A stretch of 64,000 nt of DNA from Streptomyces lichenis (GCF_023218175.1 NZ_JALPTH010000002.1:248001-312000), one strand, 5' to 3'. Positions 20,439 through 29,591 are shown, numbered from the stretch's first letter. The notes: a model not told the origin generated them from the sequence alone. Program-made: numbers and translations.

Positions 20439-20474
20439 CCCCGCCAGACTCCTCCCAGGGAAGCAGGGAAGCAG

Positions 20475-20528
20475 TTCGGGGCGATGTTTCACGTGAAACA
20501 TCGGTTTCACGTGAAACATCGCCCCGAA
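20475..20528. promoter_or_regulatory. Tandem parS sites inside a perfect 54-bp hairpin
   Basis: Two parS sites, 20485-20500 (TGTTTCACGTGAAACA) and 20503-20518 (GGTTTCACGTGAAACA, one flank base different), are separated by 2 bp. They sit in a larger exact inverted repeat with 25-bp arms (20475-20499 and 20504-20528) and a 4-base loop ATCG. The element lies between convergent genes, so it may act both as ParB loading site and as a two-way terminator. No other parS pair this close is seen in the window. Confidence 0.9.
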
Positions 20529-20601
20529 GAGCCGTAAGGAGCCGACCCCCGAAGGGCCTGGCGATGGGCACCGCGCCCGAAGGGTCCGGCTAGGGGCGAC
20601 G

Positions 20602-22059
20602 TCAGCCCTTCAGCGACGCCATCCACGCCTCGACCTCGTCGGACCGACGGGGGAGGCCGTCCGACAGGTTCCGGTTGCCGTCCTCGGTGACCAGGATGTC
20701 GTCCTCGATGCGGACGCCGATGCCCCGGTACTCCTCGGGCACCGTCAGGTCGTCGGCCTGGAAGTACAGGCCCGGCTCGACCGTCAGGCACATGCCCGGC
20801 TCCAGCGTGGTGTTCACATAGTTCTCGGTCCGTGCCGCCGCGCAGTCGTGCACATCCATACCGAGCATGTGCCCGGTGCCGTGCAGGGTCCAGCGGCGCT
20901 GGAGGCCCAGCTCCAGGACCTTCTCCACATCGAGGTCGCCGAGCAGGCCCCAGGCCACCAGCCGCTCGGCCAGCACGCGCTGCGCGGCGTCGTGGAAGGC
21001 GCGGTACGGGGCGCCCGGGGTGACCGCCGCGATGCCCGCCTCCTGGGCGTCGTAGACGGCGTCGTAGATCTTGCGCTGGAGGTCGGTGAAGCGGCCGTTG
21101 ATCGGCAGGGTGCGCGTGACGTCGGCGGTGTACAGGGTCTGCGTCTCCACACCCGCGTCGAGCAGCAGCAGCTCTCCGGAGCGCACCGCGCCGTCGTTGC
21201 GCACCCAGTGCAGGGTGGTGGCGTGCGGCCCGGCGGCGCAGATGGAGCCGTAGCCGATGTCGTTGCCCTCGACCCGGGCGCGCAGGAAGAACGTGCCCTC
21301 GATATAGCGCTCGCTGGTGGCCTCGGCCTTGTCGAGGACACGGACCACGTCCTCGAAGCCGCGCGCGGTGGAGGCGCAGGCCTTCTCCAGCTCGCCGATC
21401 TCGAAGGCGTCCTTCACCAGCCGCGCCTCGGAGAGGTGGATCCGCAGCTCCTCGTCCCGCTCGGCGGTCACCTTGTCGGTGAGCGCGGCCTCGACGGCGG
21501 CGTCATGGCCGCGGACGACCCGGACCGGGCCGGTGGCCTCGGCCAGCTGCGCGGTCAGTTCGCGCACGTCCTTGGCGGGCAGGCCCAGCAGCTGCTCGGC
21601 CTCGGTCAGGGAGTTGCGGCGGCCGGTCCACAGCTCGCCCATCCCGTCCAGCCAGAACTCGCCGTTCTCGCGGTTGGAGCGCGGCAGCAGGTAGATCGTG
21701 GCCTGGTGGCCGTCGGCGGTGGGCTCCAGCACCAGGACGCCGTCGTTGGTGTGGTCGCCGGTGAGGTACGCGTACTCGGTGGCGGGCCGGAAGTTGTACT
21801 CGGTGTCGTTCGAGCGGGTCTTCAGGTTGCCCGCGGGGATCACCAGGCGGTCGCCGGGGAACCGGCGCGACAGCTCCGCGCGCCGGGCGGCGGTCCGCTC
21901 GGCCTGCGGGATGGGCTCCAGCCCGTGCAGCTCCGTGTCGGCCCAGCCGGACTTCATGTTCTCGGCGAGCTCGTCGGAAACGCCCGGGTACAGCCCGTTC
22001 TTGCGCTGCTTGATCGGCTCTTCCTCTTCCGGGGTCTCCGGGGTGAGCTCTTCGGCCAC
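20602..22059 (-). CDS. pepP: Xaa-Pro aminopeptidase (aminopeptidase P family)
   Basis: A 485-residue cytoplasmic metallopeptidase releasing N-terminal residues before proline. GTG 22059 follows GAGGAGG. The N-terminal domain contains FRPATEYAYLTGDH. The C-terminal pita-bread domain carries the dimetal ligands: LLLLDAGVE and YTADVTRTLP (two Asp), GTGHMLGMDVHD (His), CLTVEPGLYF (Glu) and IRIEDDILVT-type Glu near the end. The motif set is complete. It is transcribed leftward and faces the ATP-binding protein gene across the tandem parS hairpin. Confidence 0.93.
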   Translation of the reverse strand: MAEELTPETPEEEEPIKQRKNGLYPGVSDELAENMKSGWADTELHGLEPIPQAERTAARRAELSRRFPGDRLVIPAGNLKTRSNDTEYNFRPATEYAYLTGDHTNDGVLVLEPTADGHQATIYLLPRSNRENGEFWLDGMGELWTGRRNSLTEAEQLLGLPAKDVRELTAQLAEATGPVRVVRGHDAAVEAALTDKVTAERDEELRIHLSEARLVKDAFEIGELEKACASTARGFEDVVRVLDKAEATSERYIEGTFFLRARVEGNDIGYGSICAAGPHATTLHWVRNDGAVRSGELLLLDAGVETQTLYTADVTRTLPINGRFTDLQRKIYDAVYDAQEAGIAAVTPGAPYRAFHDAAQRVLAERLVAWGLLGDLDVEKVLELGLQRRWTLHGTGHMLGMDVHDCAAARTENYVNTTLEPGMCLTVEPGLYFQADDLTVPEEYRGIGVRIEDDILVTEDGNRNLSDGLPRRSDEVEAWMASLKG

Positions 22060-22213
22060 GGGTCCGCCTCCTCTTCGATACGTGGGTACGACAGTGAACC
22101 CTCGGGCCCATCGTACGGTCGTACGGCCGACCACCCCAGAGGCGTAAGTCCCGCAGTCCCGCGACCCCGGGTCTCGGACTCCGGACTCCGGGCCCGGGGA
22201 GCGGACCGGCCGC

Positions 22214-23869
22214 TCAGTCGAAGCGGGCGGCGAGGATGACCACGTCCTCGCCCGCCGGGGCACCGTCCGGCAGCAGCGTGTGCAGGACATGGTCGGCGAC
22301 GGCACCGGGGTCGGCGCGATCGGTGCGGGGCACGGTCGCCGCGGCGGCGTGCAGCCGGGTGAAGGCCCGGTCCGTCGACTCTCCGGGGCCCCGGAGCAGC
22401 CCGTCCGTGTAGAGCAGCACGGTCTCGCCGCTCGCCGGGGCGATCTCCACGCTGGGCGCCTCCCAGCAGGCGAGCATCCCGAGCGGCGCGGACAGCGAGG
22501 TCTCCACGAACTCGGTGCGGTGCTCGCCGACGATCAGCGGCGGGGTGTGCCCGGCCCCGGCCAGCACGATCCTGCGCCGCTCCGGCTCGGCGTAGGCGAA
22601 CAGCGCGGTGGCCGACCGGGCGGGCTCGGTGAGCCGCAGCATCAGCTCCAGGTCGGACAGGACGGCGACCGGGTCCTCGCCCTCCATCACGGCGTACGCC
22701 CGCAGCGAGGCCCGCATCCGGCCCATCGCGGCCAGTGCGCTCGGCCCGCTGCCGGACACCGACCCGACCGCCAGTCCCAGCGCGCCCTCCGGCAGCGGCA
22801 GCGCGTCGTACCAGTCGCCGCCGCCCCGCGGCCCGGTGAGGTGCCGGACGGCCAGCCGTACCCCCGGCACATACGGCAGCCGGGTCGGCAGCAGCTCCTC
22901 GGCGAGGGCGGCCATCCGGGCCCGGGCCCGTTCCAGCTCCAGCAGCCGGGCGAGGTGCTCGGCGGCGTACCGCCCGTACAGGCCGGCGAGGTGGCGGCGG
23001 CCCTCGGCGGGCTCGGCCGGCTCGTCGTAGAACCAGACGGCCGCGCCGAGCCGGCCGCCCGCTTCGGCGGCCAGCGGTACGGCGAAGCTCGCGGCGAAGC
23101 CGAGCCGCGCGGCGACCTCCCGGTGGCGCGGGTCCAGCCCCGGGTCGCCGGCCAGGTCGGGGACCGCGACCGGCCCGGCCGGCCGGCCGTCGGGCCCTCG
23201 CCCGTCGGAGGGCCCGTCCAGCAGCCGGCCGAAGGCGGTGGCCTCACGCGGCACCGTCTCGATGGCCCCGATGTCGCAGTGGGCCAGGCCCAGACCGACG
23301 GTGGACGCCGGGCCCTGGCCGTCGGCCGGCTCCAGCACGGCCAGACCGCGGCGCGCCCCGACCAGCGTGGCGCCGGCCCGCAGCAGTTCGCGCAGGGCCT
23401 CGTCGAGCGTCCCGGTGCGGGCGAGTCGCTCGGTGAGTTCGTGCAGGGTGCTCAGATCCGACACCCAGCCGGCCAGCCGGTCCTGGATCAGCGCCCCGGG
23501 TGCGGGACGCGGGCCGTCCGGGCCCGGCACGGGCCCGAGGCCGCCTCCGTCCGCCGAACGACCGGCCGCCGGACGGCTGTCGGCCGAATGACTGCCCGTC
23601 GAATGACTGCCGGTCGAATGACTGTCCGTCGAACGGCTGTCCGCCGGAGAACCGGCGGAGGGTTCCGCGGGCGCTTCCATGGGTCCTCCCGCGAACGGCC
23701 CGCCTCGGGCTTCCTCGCCTCGGGTTTCGTCGTCCGCCTCGTCAGCCGCTTCGGCGGGGGGATCGGCGGAGAACTCGGCGGAAGGGTCGGCCGACGGGTC
23801 GGCAGTGTGCGCGGGACAGGGAACGCCGGGATCGAATCCAGCCACTTTGGGCTGGTGGGGGGCGCTCAT
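22214..23869 (-). CDS. GAF-SpoIIE-like PP2C phosphatase, probably degenerate
   Basis: A 551-residue protein. The first 140 residues are low-complexity Asp/Ser/Pro repeats, including tandem STGSHSTGSHS units. A GAF-like sensor follows (about 150-310), then a SpoIIE/RsbU-type phosphatase domain. GGDWYDALPL keeps the first metal motif, YTDGLLRG the second and GEDVVILAARFD the last. However the motif that should read GDVxGHG is GSVSGSG, so a metal-binding Asp and the His are replaced. Activity may be lost or altered. Phosphatases of this type act on anti-anti-sigma proteins. The ATG at 23869 lacks a strong ribosome site and an upstream start is possible. Confidence 0.8.
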   Translation of the reverse strand: MSAPHQPKVAGFDPGVPCPAHTADPSADPSAEFSADPPAEAADEADDETRGEEARGGPFAGGPMEAPAEPSAGSPADSRSTDSHSTGSHSTGSHSADSRPAAGRSADGGGLGPVPGPDGPRPAPGALIQDRLAGWVSDLSTLHELTERLARTGTLDEALRELLRAGATLVGARRGLAVLEPADGQGPASTVGLGLAHCDIGAIETVPREATAFGRLLDGPSDGRGPDGRPAGPVAVPDLAGDPGLDPRHREVAARLGFAASFAVPLAAEAGGRLGAAVWFYDEPAEPAEGRRHLAGLYGRYAAEHLARLLELERARARMAALAEELLPTRLPYVPGVRLAVRHLTGPRGGGDWYDALPLPEGALGLAVGSVSGSGPSALAAMGRMRASLRAYAVMEGEDPVAVLSDLELMLRLTEPARSATALFAYAEPERRRIVLAGAGHTPPLIVGEHRTEFVETSLSAPLGMLACWEAPSVEIAPASGETVLLYTDGLLRGPGESTDRAFTRLHAAAATVPRTDRADPGAVADHVLHTLLPDGAPAGEDVVILAARFD

Positions 23870-24772
23870 GGCAGCCGGCTCTGCGATGGGTGCGTCTCGC
23901 CGAGAAGCATCGCAAACCCCCATGTCAATCTGCGCCGCTGTCACTGCGTCCACATGTACACGCACACGTAAGGGGATGTCCAGCATTGTCACGACTGGAC
24001 GCGCGCCAATTGCCGGCCCCGCAAGCTGGCCGGAAAAAGCCGTACGGGAACCGGGGCTGCGGTCGACTGAGCACCGTTCGAACGGGGCACGTCCCGGCGG
24101 CGAGGCCCCTGGGCTTCCCCACGGGAGGGCGTCATCCCGATCCCGCTGGGTACGTACATGTAGGACAAACGCATGCACATACCCGGCCCCTGAACGTCCC
24201 CGTGTCCGTGTACGTGCGTGCGTCTTCGTGTGCGGACCGATGACGGTGGGGCGTGCGGGGCCGTACGGGCGGGTGGGATCGGCGGGACGGGACCGGTGAC
24301 GATCCGGTGGTTCCGACGGATCGCCTGGCGCGCGCCAGGGATACGCCACCCGCGCGCCATGTGTTGAATGGACGGACGGCGGTAGCCGTACGTCGCGACC
24401 GGTCGGCGAGTCGGATGCAGTCCAAGCAGTGCAGAGCGGCCGGAACCGCCGCGACGGTCGCAGCCGTCGAAGCGGCTGGCACCCGGGAGCTCGCCGCGGC
24501 GGCCGGACGAGTGCGCGGCGCGGCGAACACGCAGTAGGCACGCAGGCAGTGATCACGTGACAGGCAGCGAAGAGCGAGCGCGGTGGCAGTAGTGCGACCG
24601 CACCGCACGGGCCGCGGTAGCGCGGTGCCCGCGCGGCGTCGTGCCCGATGACGCGGCGACGGCGATGTGCGCGGATGTGGCGATGTGATGGACGCGCCTT
24701 GTGACCACGTATGTGGTCGTGAGCGCGTGGTAGTGGATGACCTCGGCGTTCAACGGAAAGGAACGAGCGCAC
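23870..24772. other. 903-bp divergent intergenic region
   Basis: No convincing gene. It separates the phosphatase gene from the Prim-Pol-like gene and is AT-richer than its surroundings. It contains GTACGTACATGTA-like alternating purine/pyrimidine tracts near 24150-24225 and a perfect 16-bp palindrome CCTGGCGCGCGCCAGG at 24324-24339. A GACCAC-GTAT-GTGGTC inverted repeat lies at 24703-24718, 55 bases before the next start. Long-range regulatory sites for both genes are likely but unidentified. Confidence 0.4.
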
Positions 24773-25456
24773 ATGCGCGAGATCCTCGGAAGGCGACGCA
24801 GGCTCCGGCTCCGGCGCGGGAGGAGGCCTGACCATCTCGGCGCGGCCCTCCGGTGCGCCACCGAGTGGGACTGGCCCGTACTCCCCGGCGTGGGGCTCAC
24901 GGCGGCCGGCGGTCGTGGCGACCGCGACCGCGGCTGCGCCTGCCCCGACCCCGAGTGCGCGGTACCCGGCGCGCACCCCTTCGACCCCGGGCTGCTGGCG
25001 GCCACGCGCGACCCCCGGCTGGTCCGCTGGTGGTGGACCAACCGCCCGGACGCCCCGATCCTGCTGGCCACCGGCGGCAGCGCGCCCTGCGCGGTCAGCC
25101 TGCCCGCCGTCGCGGGTGCCCGGGCGCTGGCCGAGCTGGACCGGATGGACATGCGTATCGGCCCGGTGGTGGCGACCCCGACCCGGTGGTCGCTGCTGGT
25201 CGCCCCGTACAGCCTGGAGCAGCTCGGCGAGCTGCTGTACGCCAAGGACCAGGTGCCCAGTTCGCTGCGGTTCCACGGTGAGGGCGGTTACCTGGTGCTG
25301 CCGCCCTCGGACACCTGGACCGGCCAGGTGCGCTGGGAGCGCGAGCCGCTGGCCGGTTCCGCGGCGCCCTGGCTGCCGGATGTGGAGGCCGTGGTGGACG
25401 CGCTGGTCGAGGCGAGCAGCAGCGCCCCGGACGGCGGCAGCCGGCTGAGGTACTGA
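24773..25456 (+). CDS. Prim-Pol N-terminal domain-like protein, catalytic motif not evident
   Basis: A 227-residue protein from ATG 24773, with GGAAAGGAA upstream. After a basic leader (RRRRLRLRRGRR) it has the recognisable start of bifunctional primase/polymerase domains: GAALRCATEWDWPVLP, then a Cys cluster CACPDPECAVPGAHPF and RWWWTNRPDAPILLAT. Where the family has its catalytic hDhD pair, this sequence reads CAVSLPAVAG, so primase activity is doubtful. Streptomyces carry several stand-alone copies of this domain whose role is unknown. No helicase or replication gene is adjacent. Confidence 0.7.
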   Translation: MREILGRRRRLRLRRGRRPDHLGAALRCATEWDWPVLPGVGLTAAGGRGDRDRGCACPDPECAVPGAHPFDPGLLAATRDPRLVRWWWTNRPDAPILLATGGSAPCAVSLPAVAGARALAELDRMDMRIGPVVATPTRWSLLVAPYSLEQLGELLYAKDQVPSSLRFHGEGGYLVLPPSDTWTGQVRWEREPLAGSAAPWLPDVEAVVDALVEASSSAPDGGSRLRY

Positions 25457-25666
25457 GCCGCGCCGGGCCCTGCGGCCGCCGCGACCCCCTCTCCCGCCGT
25501 GACGAAGGCGCCCGCCGCCCGTTAGGTCGGCGGGAAGGGCGGTGCCGCGTGGGTACCGGCGCGCGATCATCGGCCGCCCGGTTTCCGCCGATATCGTCGG
25601 CTCTGGTCCCGTCCGTACCCGTCCTGGCAGCAGGCGCCGGCAGCAGGCAGGTGGGTGTGTCCTCCC

Positions 25667-26311
25667 ATGAACCGTCGTGTGATCGGATGCGGAGCGGCCT
25701 TGGCCTGCGCCGCCCTGTTTCCGGTGATGGCCCACGCCGTCCGCCCCGTCGCCCCGGACACCCTGCCGCCGCCCGCCCCGCCCCTGTCCGGATCCGGCCC
25801 GGCCGGTGCGGCCGCGAGCCCCTCGCCCGGTAGGGCCGGCGGTGTGGCCGTACGCGCGGCCCCCGCGGCACCCGGAGCGTCACCCCGGGCCACCGAGGAG
25901 GCCGCCCGGGTGGTGAGCTGCGGCCCGGAGGTGGCGTCCCCGGGCGGAGTGGAGGCGCAGACCTGTGTGCAGCGCGACGCCGTGGCCGGGGAGGTCTGGG
26001 CCAGGACGTACTACCGCAATGCCACGGGCGCCGAGCTGCGTCTGGTGCTGACCCTGATGGCGCCCGGCGGACGGACCGTGGAATCGCATTGCGGGGTCCC
26101 GGCCGAGGACGATCCGGGGGTTTGCGAGACACCGCGGGAACCGCGTCCGGAGTCGGCCCGGCGGTCGGCTCAGGGTGCCGATCGCGGGGTTAAGCACCGG
26201 GAATACGCGGCTGTGGCGGAGTTCGCCGGCAAGGGCCCGAGCGGTCGGTACGAGGATGGTCCGCTGCTGCTGCGGTCCGGGAGCAACTCCACGGGCGGCA
26301 GGAGCAGTTGA
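25667..26311 (+). CDS. Secreted hypothetical protein
   Basis: A 214-residue protein. ATG 25667 (MNRRVIGCGAALACAALFPVMAHA) gives a clear signal peptide, cut after MAHA. A Pro/Ala/Ser-rich linker of about 60 residues follows. Then comes a compact region of about 90 residues with four cysteines (VSCGPEV, QTCVQRD, SHCGVP, GVCETP) that could form two disulfides, in a beta-rich pattern (TYYRNATGAELRLVLTLMAPGG). No family was recognised. A strong hairpin terminator lies 54 bp after the stop. Confidence 0.7.
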   Translation: MNRRVIGCGAALACAALFPVMAHAVRPVAPDTLPPPAPPLSGSGPAGAAASPSPGRAGGVAVRAAPAAPGASPRATEEAARVVSCGPEVASPGGVEAQTCVQRDAVAGEVWARTYYRNATGAELRLVLTLMAPGGRTVESHCGVPAEDDPGVCETPREPRPESARRSAQGADRGVKHREYAAVAEFAGKGPSGRYEDGPLLLRSGSNSTGGRSS

Positions 26312-26364
26312 GCGGGGCGCCGATCTTCCGGAAGGGGAGCTTCCGCCTCCGCGAAAAATGAAGG

Positions 26365-26404
26365 GCCCGGTCGCTGGCGACGGGGGATGCACCAGCGACC
26401 GGGC
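26365..26404. terminator. Hairpin terminator after the secreted-protein gene
   Basis: Perfect 13-bp arms GCCCGGTCGCTGG / CCAGCGACCGGGC with a 14-base loop, followed by CTTCCAG. It lies 54 bp past the stop of the rightward gene and upstream of an AT-rich patch at 26436-26480 that contains GGACACAAATTTGTCC (26458-26473), a near palindrome of unknown role. Confidence 0.75.
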
Positions 26405-26500
26405 TTCCAGCACCGTAACAAGAGATCGGCGGTTCGCAAATTCGATCTCGCTTATTCGGACACAAATTTGTCCGACAGGTAGGGAGTCGTGGCCGAAGTC

Positions 26501-26640
26501 ACCGACCGACCGGGATGTCGCGGCGGAGGACACCGGTCGGCGGGGATGCGGCGGCGTGGGCGACCGCTCGGTGGGGGTGCGGCGGCGTGGGCGACCGGTC
26601 GGTGGGGATGCGGTGACGCAGGCCACCGGTCGGTGGGGCC
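26501..26640. repeat. 31-bp tandem repeat, about 4.5 copies
   Basis: Units starting ACCGGTCGGTGGGGATG begin at 26501 (degenerate), 26532, 26563, 26594 and 26625, exactly 31 bp apart, with GCGGCGTGGGCG between. It fills the gap between convergent genes and encodes no supported protein. Minisatellites like this vary in copy number between strains. Confidence 0.85.
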
Positions 26641-26880
26641 TGAGCGCCGTGGTCGGCGCGCCGCCTCGGAGAGCCGGGCGCTGCCTCCGTACGTACGCGG
26701 GCCCGGTGCCCGCGCCCGTACGCGACACCGGCAGCCGTTCTCGTACGCGGTCCCGCTTCCAGGCCCCGTACCGCAAACCGGCGCCCCGTGCCCGTACGCG
26801 ACGTCCGCAGTCGGCCCCGTACCCGCGTCGGGGCGCTGCGTCGGCCCCCGGCCGCCCAGCCCCCGGCGGGTGTCGAGGCC

Positions 26881-27855
26881 TCAGCTCAGGGTCACCTGGC
26901 GGTTGGTCAGGCCGCTGCGGGCGCGGCGCTCGTCGGCGGTCAGCGGGGCGTCGGCGGCGAGCGCCCCGGCCAGCCGCTCGGCGAACTCGGCGGCCGGCTG
27001 CTCGCACTCCTTCGCGCTCATCGCGGACGGCAGGTCCCACACCGGGACCATCAGCCCGTGCGCCCGGAAGGAACCGACCAGCCGGGTGGACTCGCCGAGC
27101 GAGGAGGTGCCGGCCGCGTGCAGCCGGGCGAGCGCGTCGAGCAGCTGCTCCTCGGGGTGCGGCATGACCCACCGCAGATGGTTCTTCTCCGGCGTCTCGC
27201 ACCAGTACGCGGCGTCCACGCCGGGCAGCTTGACGGTCGGGATGGCCGCCTCGTTGGCCCGCTCCAGCGAGGCCGACACCTCGGCGGAGGCGCCCTCGGC
27301 GGACTCCGGCACCCAGAACTCGAAGCCCGTGTGCACGACCGGCTCGAACCCGGCGGAGGTGTCCAGCAGGTCCTGGAGGCGCGGGCCCTCGGCCGGCACC
27401 CGCTGGGCGGCCACCGGGGAGCCGGGCTGCGCGGTCAGCGCCCGCTGGAGGGTGTCGGCGAGGTCGCGGCTGAGGTCCCCGGACGAGGTGTCGTTCTGCA
27501 GGGCCAGCAGCACCGAGCCGTCGTCGCGGCGCAGCGCCGGCCAGGCCATTGGCAGCACGGTCGCCAGGGTCACCGACGGAACACCCTCGGGCAGCCCGTC
27601 CTTGAGGTGCAGCGGGGCGGTCGCCGCGGGCACCAGCTCGCGCAGCGCGACCCAGTCGCACTCCCCCGGCAGCCCCTCGAAGGGGCGCTGGACCAGCTCG
27701 GTCACCGCGTGGGCCGCGGCCCGGCCGTGGCAGGCCTTGTAGCGGCGGCCCGAGTTGCAGGGGCAGGGCTCGCGGGCCCCGACGACCGGAATCTCCCCGT
27801 CCGTCAGCTGCGGCTGAGGCCTCGCGGCCTTGGTCTGGGGTCGCTTCTTGGCCAT
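26881..27855 (-). CDS. DUF5926 family protein with N-terminal SEC-C zinc motif
   Basis: A 324-residue cytoplasmic protein from ATG 27855 (MAKKRPQTKAARPQP). The basic N-terminus precedes a SEC-C motif REPCPCNSGRRYKACHG (about residues 30-46). This zinc-binding module is shared with SecA C-termini and is used for protein contacts. The remaining 270 residues match a conserved Streptomyces domain of unknown function, with FEFWVPES and RWVMPHPEEQLL as typical stretches. Function is unknown. It lies downstream of an ATPase gene on the same strand. Confidence 0.85.
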   Translation of the reverse strand: MAKKRPQTKAARPQPQLTDGEIPVVGAREPCPCNSGRRYKACHGRAAAHAVTELVQRPFEGLPGECDWVALRELVPAATAPLHLKDGLPEGVPSVTLATVLPMAWPALRRDDGSVLLALQNDTSSGDLSRDLADTLQRALTAQPGSPVAAQRVPAEGPRLQDLLDTSAGFEPVVHTGFEFWVPESAEGASAEVSASLERANEAAIPTVKLPGVDAAYWCETPEKNHLRWVMPHPEEQLLDALARLHAAGTSSLGESTRLVGSFRAHGLMVPVWDLPSAMSAKECEQPAAEFAERLAGALAADAPLTADERRARSGLTNRQVTLS

Positions 27856-27995
27856 GGTGTGGCTACTCCCGTAACGGCGGTGCGGCGGTGCTGTGTCGGG
27901 CGCGAGCCTAGCCGCCCCGGCCGCCCGGGCGGGCCAGGGCCACCGCGCGGGACCCCGCGACCGCCACCCGGTCGCCGCCGTCGGACGAGGGGCCG

Positions 27996-28577
27996 TCACC
28001 CGCCCCCGTGGCCCCTGCCCCCGTGGCCACCGTCGCCATGGCCCCCGTCCCCGAAGCCGCCGTCCCCGTAGGCGTCGAGGAAGTCGAGGCCGGGGGCGGT
28101 GAGCGGTCCGGTGACGCGCGTAGCGAAGTCCTCGCGCCGGTGCCCGCCGTCGAGGATCACCCAGACGGTGACCTCACCGGAGGAGTCGTCCCGTACCCCC
28201 CAGCGCCGGGCGAGGGCGTCGATGATGTTCAGCCCCCGGCCGCCGCGCGCGGTCACCGAGGGCGTGGCCGGAACCGGCCGGGTCGGACCGCCCCCGTCCG
28301 TCACCTCGACGGTGAGCGCCCCCCGTTCGTCCACCCCCCAGGCGGCGCGCACGTCGCCGTCGCCGACTTCCCTGTGCCCCAGCGGCCTGCCGTGCCGGCA
28401 GGAGTTGCTGAGCAGTTCGGAAAGGACCAGTACCGCGTCGTCGACGACCGAGGGAGTCACGCCGCCCAGGGCCAACTCCTCCCGCATGCGGCGCCTCGCC
28501 GCACCCACGCCGGCAGGACCGTGGGGTACGGCCATGCTCGACGACGCCGGCACTTCCTGTGCCACCACGAACGCCAC
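27996..28577 (-). CDS. ATP-binding protein, anti-sigma-type (HATPase_c), Gly/His-rich tail
   Basis: A 193-residue GHKL ATPase. N-box: VLVLSELLSNSCRHGRPLG; G1: EVTDGGGPTRP; G2: RGGRGLNIIDALARRWG. The C-terminus is an unusual run of GDGGFGDGGHGDGGHGGRGH that may bind metal or be a disordered tether. It is the second such ATPase in the window. No sigma or anti-sigma-antagonist gene is adjacent. The start ATG 28577 gives MAFVVAQEVPASSSM; ATG 28535 (MAVPHGPAG) is an alternative. Confidence 0.82.
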   Translation of the reverse strand: MAFVVAQEVPASSSMAVPHGPAGVGAARRRMREELALGGVTPSVVDDAVLVLSELLSNSCRHGRPLGHREVGDGDVRAAWGVDERGALTVEVTDGGGPTRPVPATPSVTARGGRGLNIIDALARRWGVRDDSSGEVTVWVILDGGHRREDFATRVTGPLTAPGLDFLDAYGDGGFGDGGHGDGGHGGRGHGGG

Positions 28578-28787
28578 CCCCGAGACCTCCTTTGCCCCAC
28601 GCCACTCGGTGGATGCCCCAATGGACTGGACCGGAAACCGACGCCCGCTGTGTGCTGCCGCACTCCGGCGTATCCGCCCTTCCCGCCCTTGTCGGACGGC
28701 CGCTACCGGCGGTTACGCCCAGGCTTCGGAATCCCGCGTTCCGGCCGGGCGGAGTACCGCCGTCCACACCCGCGGTCCGGTGTCCGC

Positions 28788-29591
28788 TCAGGCGCGGCCG
28801 AGCTGGGAGAGCACCTGGCGGGGGCGATTGGTGATGATCGCCTCGACGCCGAGTTCCGCGCACAGTTCGACGTCCGCGGGGTCGTCGACCGTCCACACAT
28901 GGACCCGGTGGCCGGCCTGGTGGAGGCGTTCGACATAGGAGGGGTGGTTGCGGACGGTACGGATGGAGGGGCCGGCGATCCGGGCCCCGGCGGGCAGCCG
29001 CCCGTCACGCATCCGGCGGGGCGAGACGAACTGCATCAGGTACACGGTCGGGATCTGCGGGGCCGCGGCGGCCACCCGGTGCAGCGAGCGGGCCGAGAAG
29101 CTCATGACCCGCACGGGGGAGGTGCTGCCGGTGGGCGGCCGGGTCAGGCCGAAGCGTTCGAGCTGCTGGACCAGCCGCTGCTCGACCTGGCCCGCCCAGC
29201 GGGTGGGGTGCTTGGTCTCGACGGCCAGCTCGATCCGGCGCCCGGCGTCGGCGACGAGCGCGAGCAGCCGCTCCAGGGTCAGTACGGAGGTGTACTCCGG
29301 GTCGCCCCAGTCCGGGCTCTCGTGCGGGTCCTTCCAGGCGCCGAAGTCCAGCTGGGCGAGGTCGGCCAGCTCCAGCGTGGAGACGGCGCCCCGGCCGTTC
29401 GAGGTGCGGTTGACGCGACGGTCGTGTACGCAGACCAGATGGCCGTCCGCGGTGAGCCGGACGTCGCATTCGAGCCCGTCCGCGCCGTCCTCGATGGCCT
29501 TCACATAGGCGGCCAGGGTGTGCTCGGGCGCGTCCTCGGAGGCGCCCCGGTGCGCGACGACCTGGATGGTGTGCTGCCGTGCGTGGGTCAC
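28788..29591 (-). CDS. Glycerophosphodiester phosphodiesterase
   Basis: A 267-residue cytoplasmic TIM-barrel enzyme hydrolysing glycerophosphodiesters to glycerol-3-phosphate and an alcohol. GTG 29591 begins VTHARQHTIQVVAHRGASE. Catalytic elements are HRGASEDAPEHT (His and Glu/Asn region), LECDVRLTADGHLVCVHD (metal ligands Glu/Asp and the second His) and VETKHP in the middle. No signal peptide is seen, so it resembles the cytosolic UgpQ branch. The stretch upstream of the start is a Pro/Gly-coding repeat region rather than part of the protein. Confidence 0.9.
   Translation of the reverse strand: MTHARQHTIQVVAHRGASEDAPEHTLAAYVKAIEDGADGLECDVRLTADGHLVCVHDRRVNRTSNGRGAVSTLELADLAQLDFGAWKDPHESPDWGDPEYTSVLTLERLLALVADAGRRIELAVETKHPTRWAGQVEQRLVQQLERFGLTRPPTGSTSPVRVMSFSARSLHRVAAAAPQIPTVYLMQFVSPRRMRDGRLPAGARIAGPSIRTVRNHPSYVERLHQAGHRVHVWTVDDPADVELCAELGVEAIITNRPRQVLSQLGRA

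Noticed and set aside
20485..20518. Tandem parS repeats as a CRISPR or transposon end
   Set aside because: Only two units, each an exact ParB palindrome, with no spacers, no cas or transposase genes nearby.
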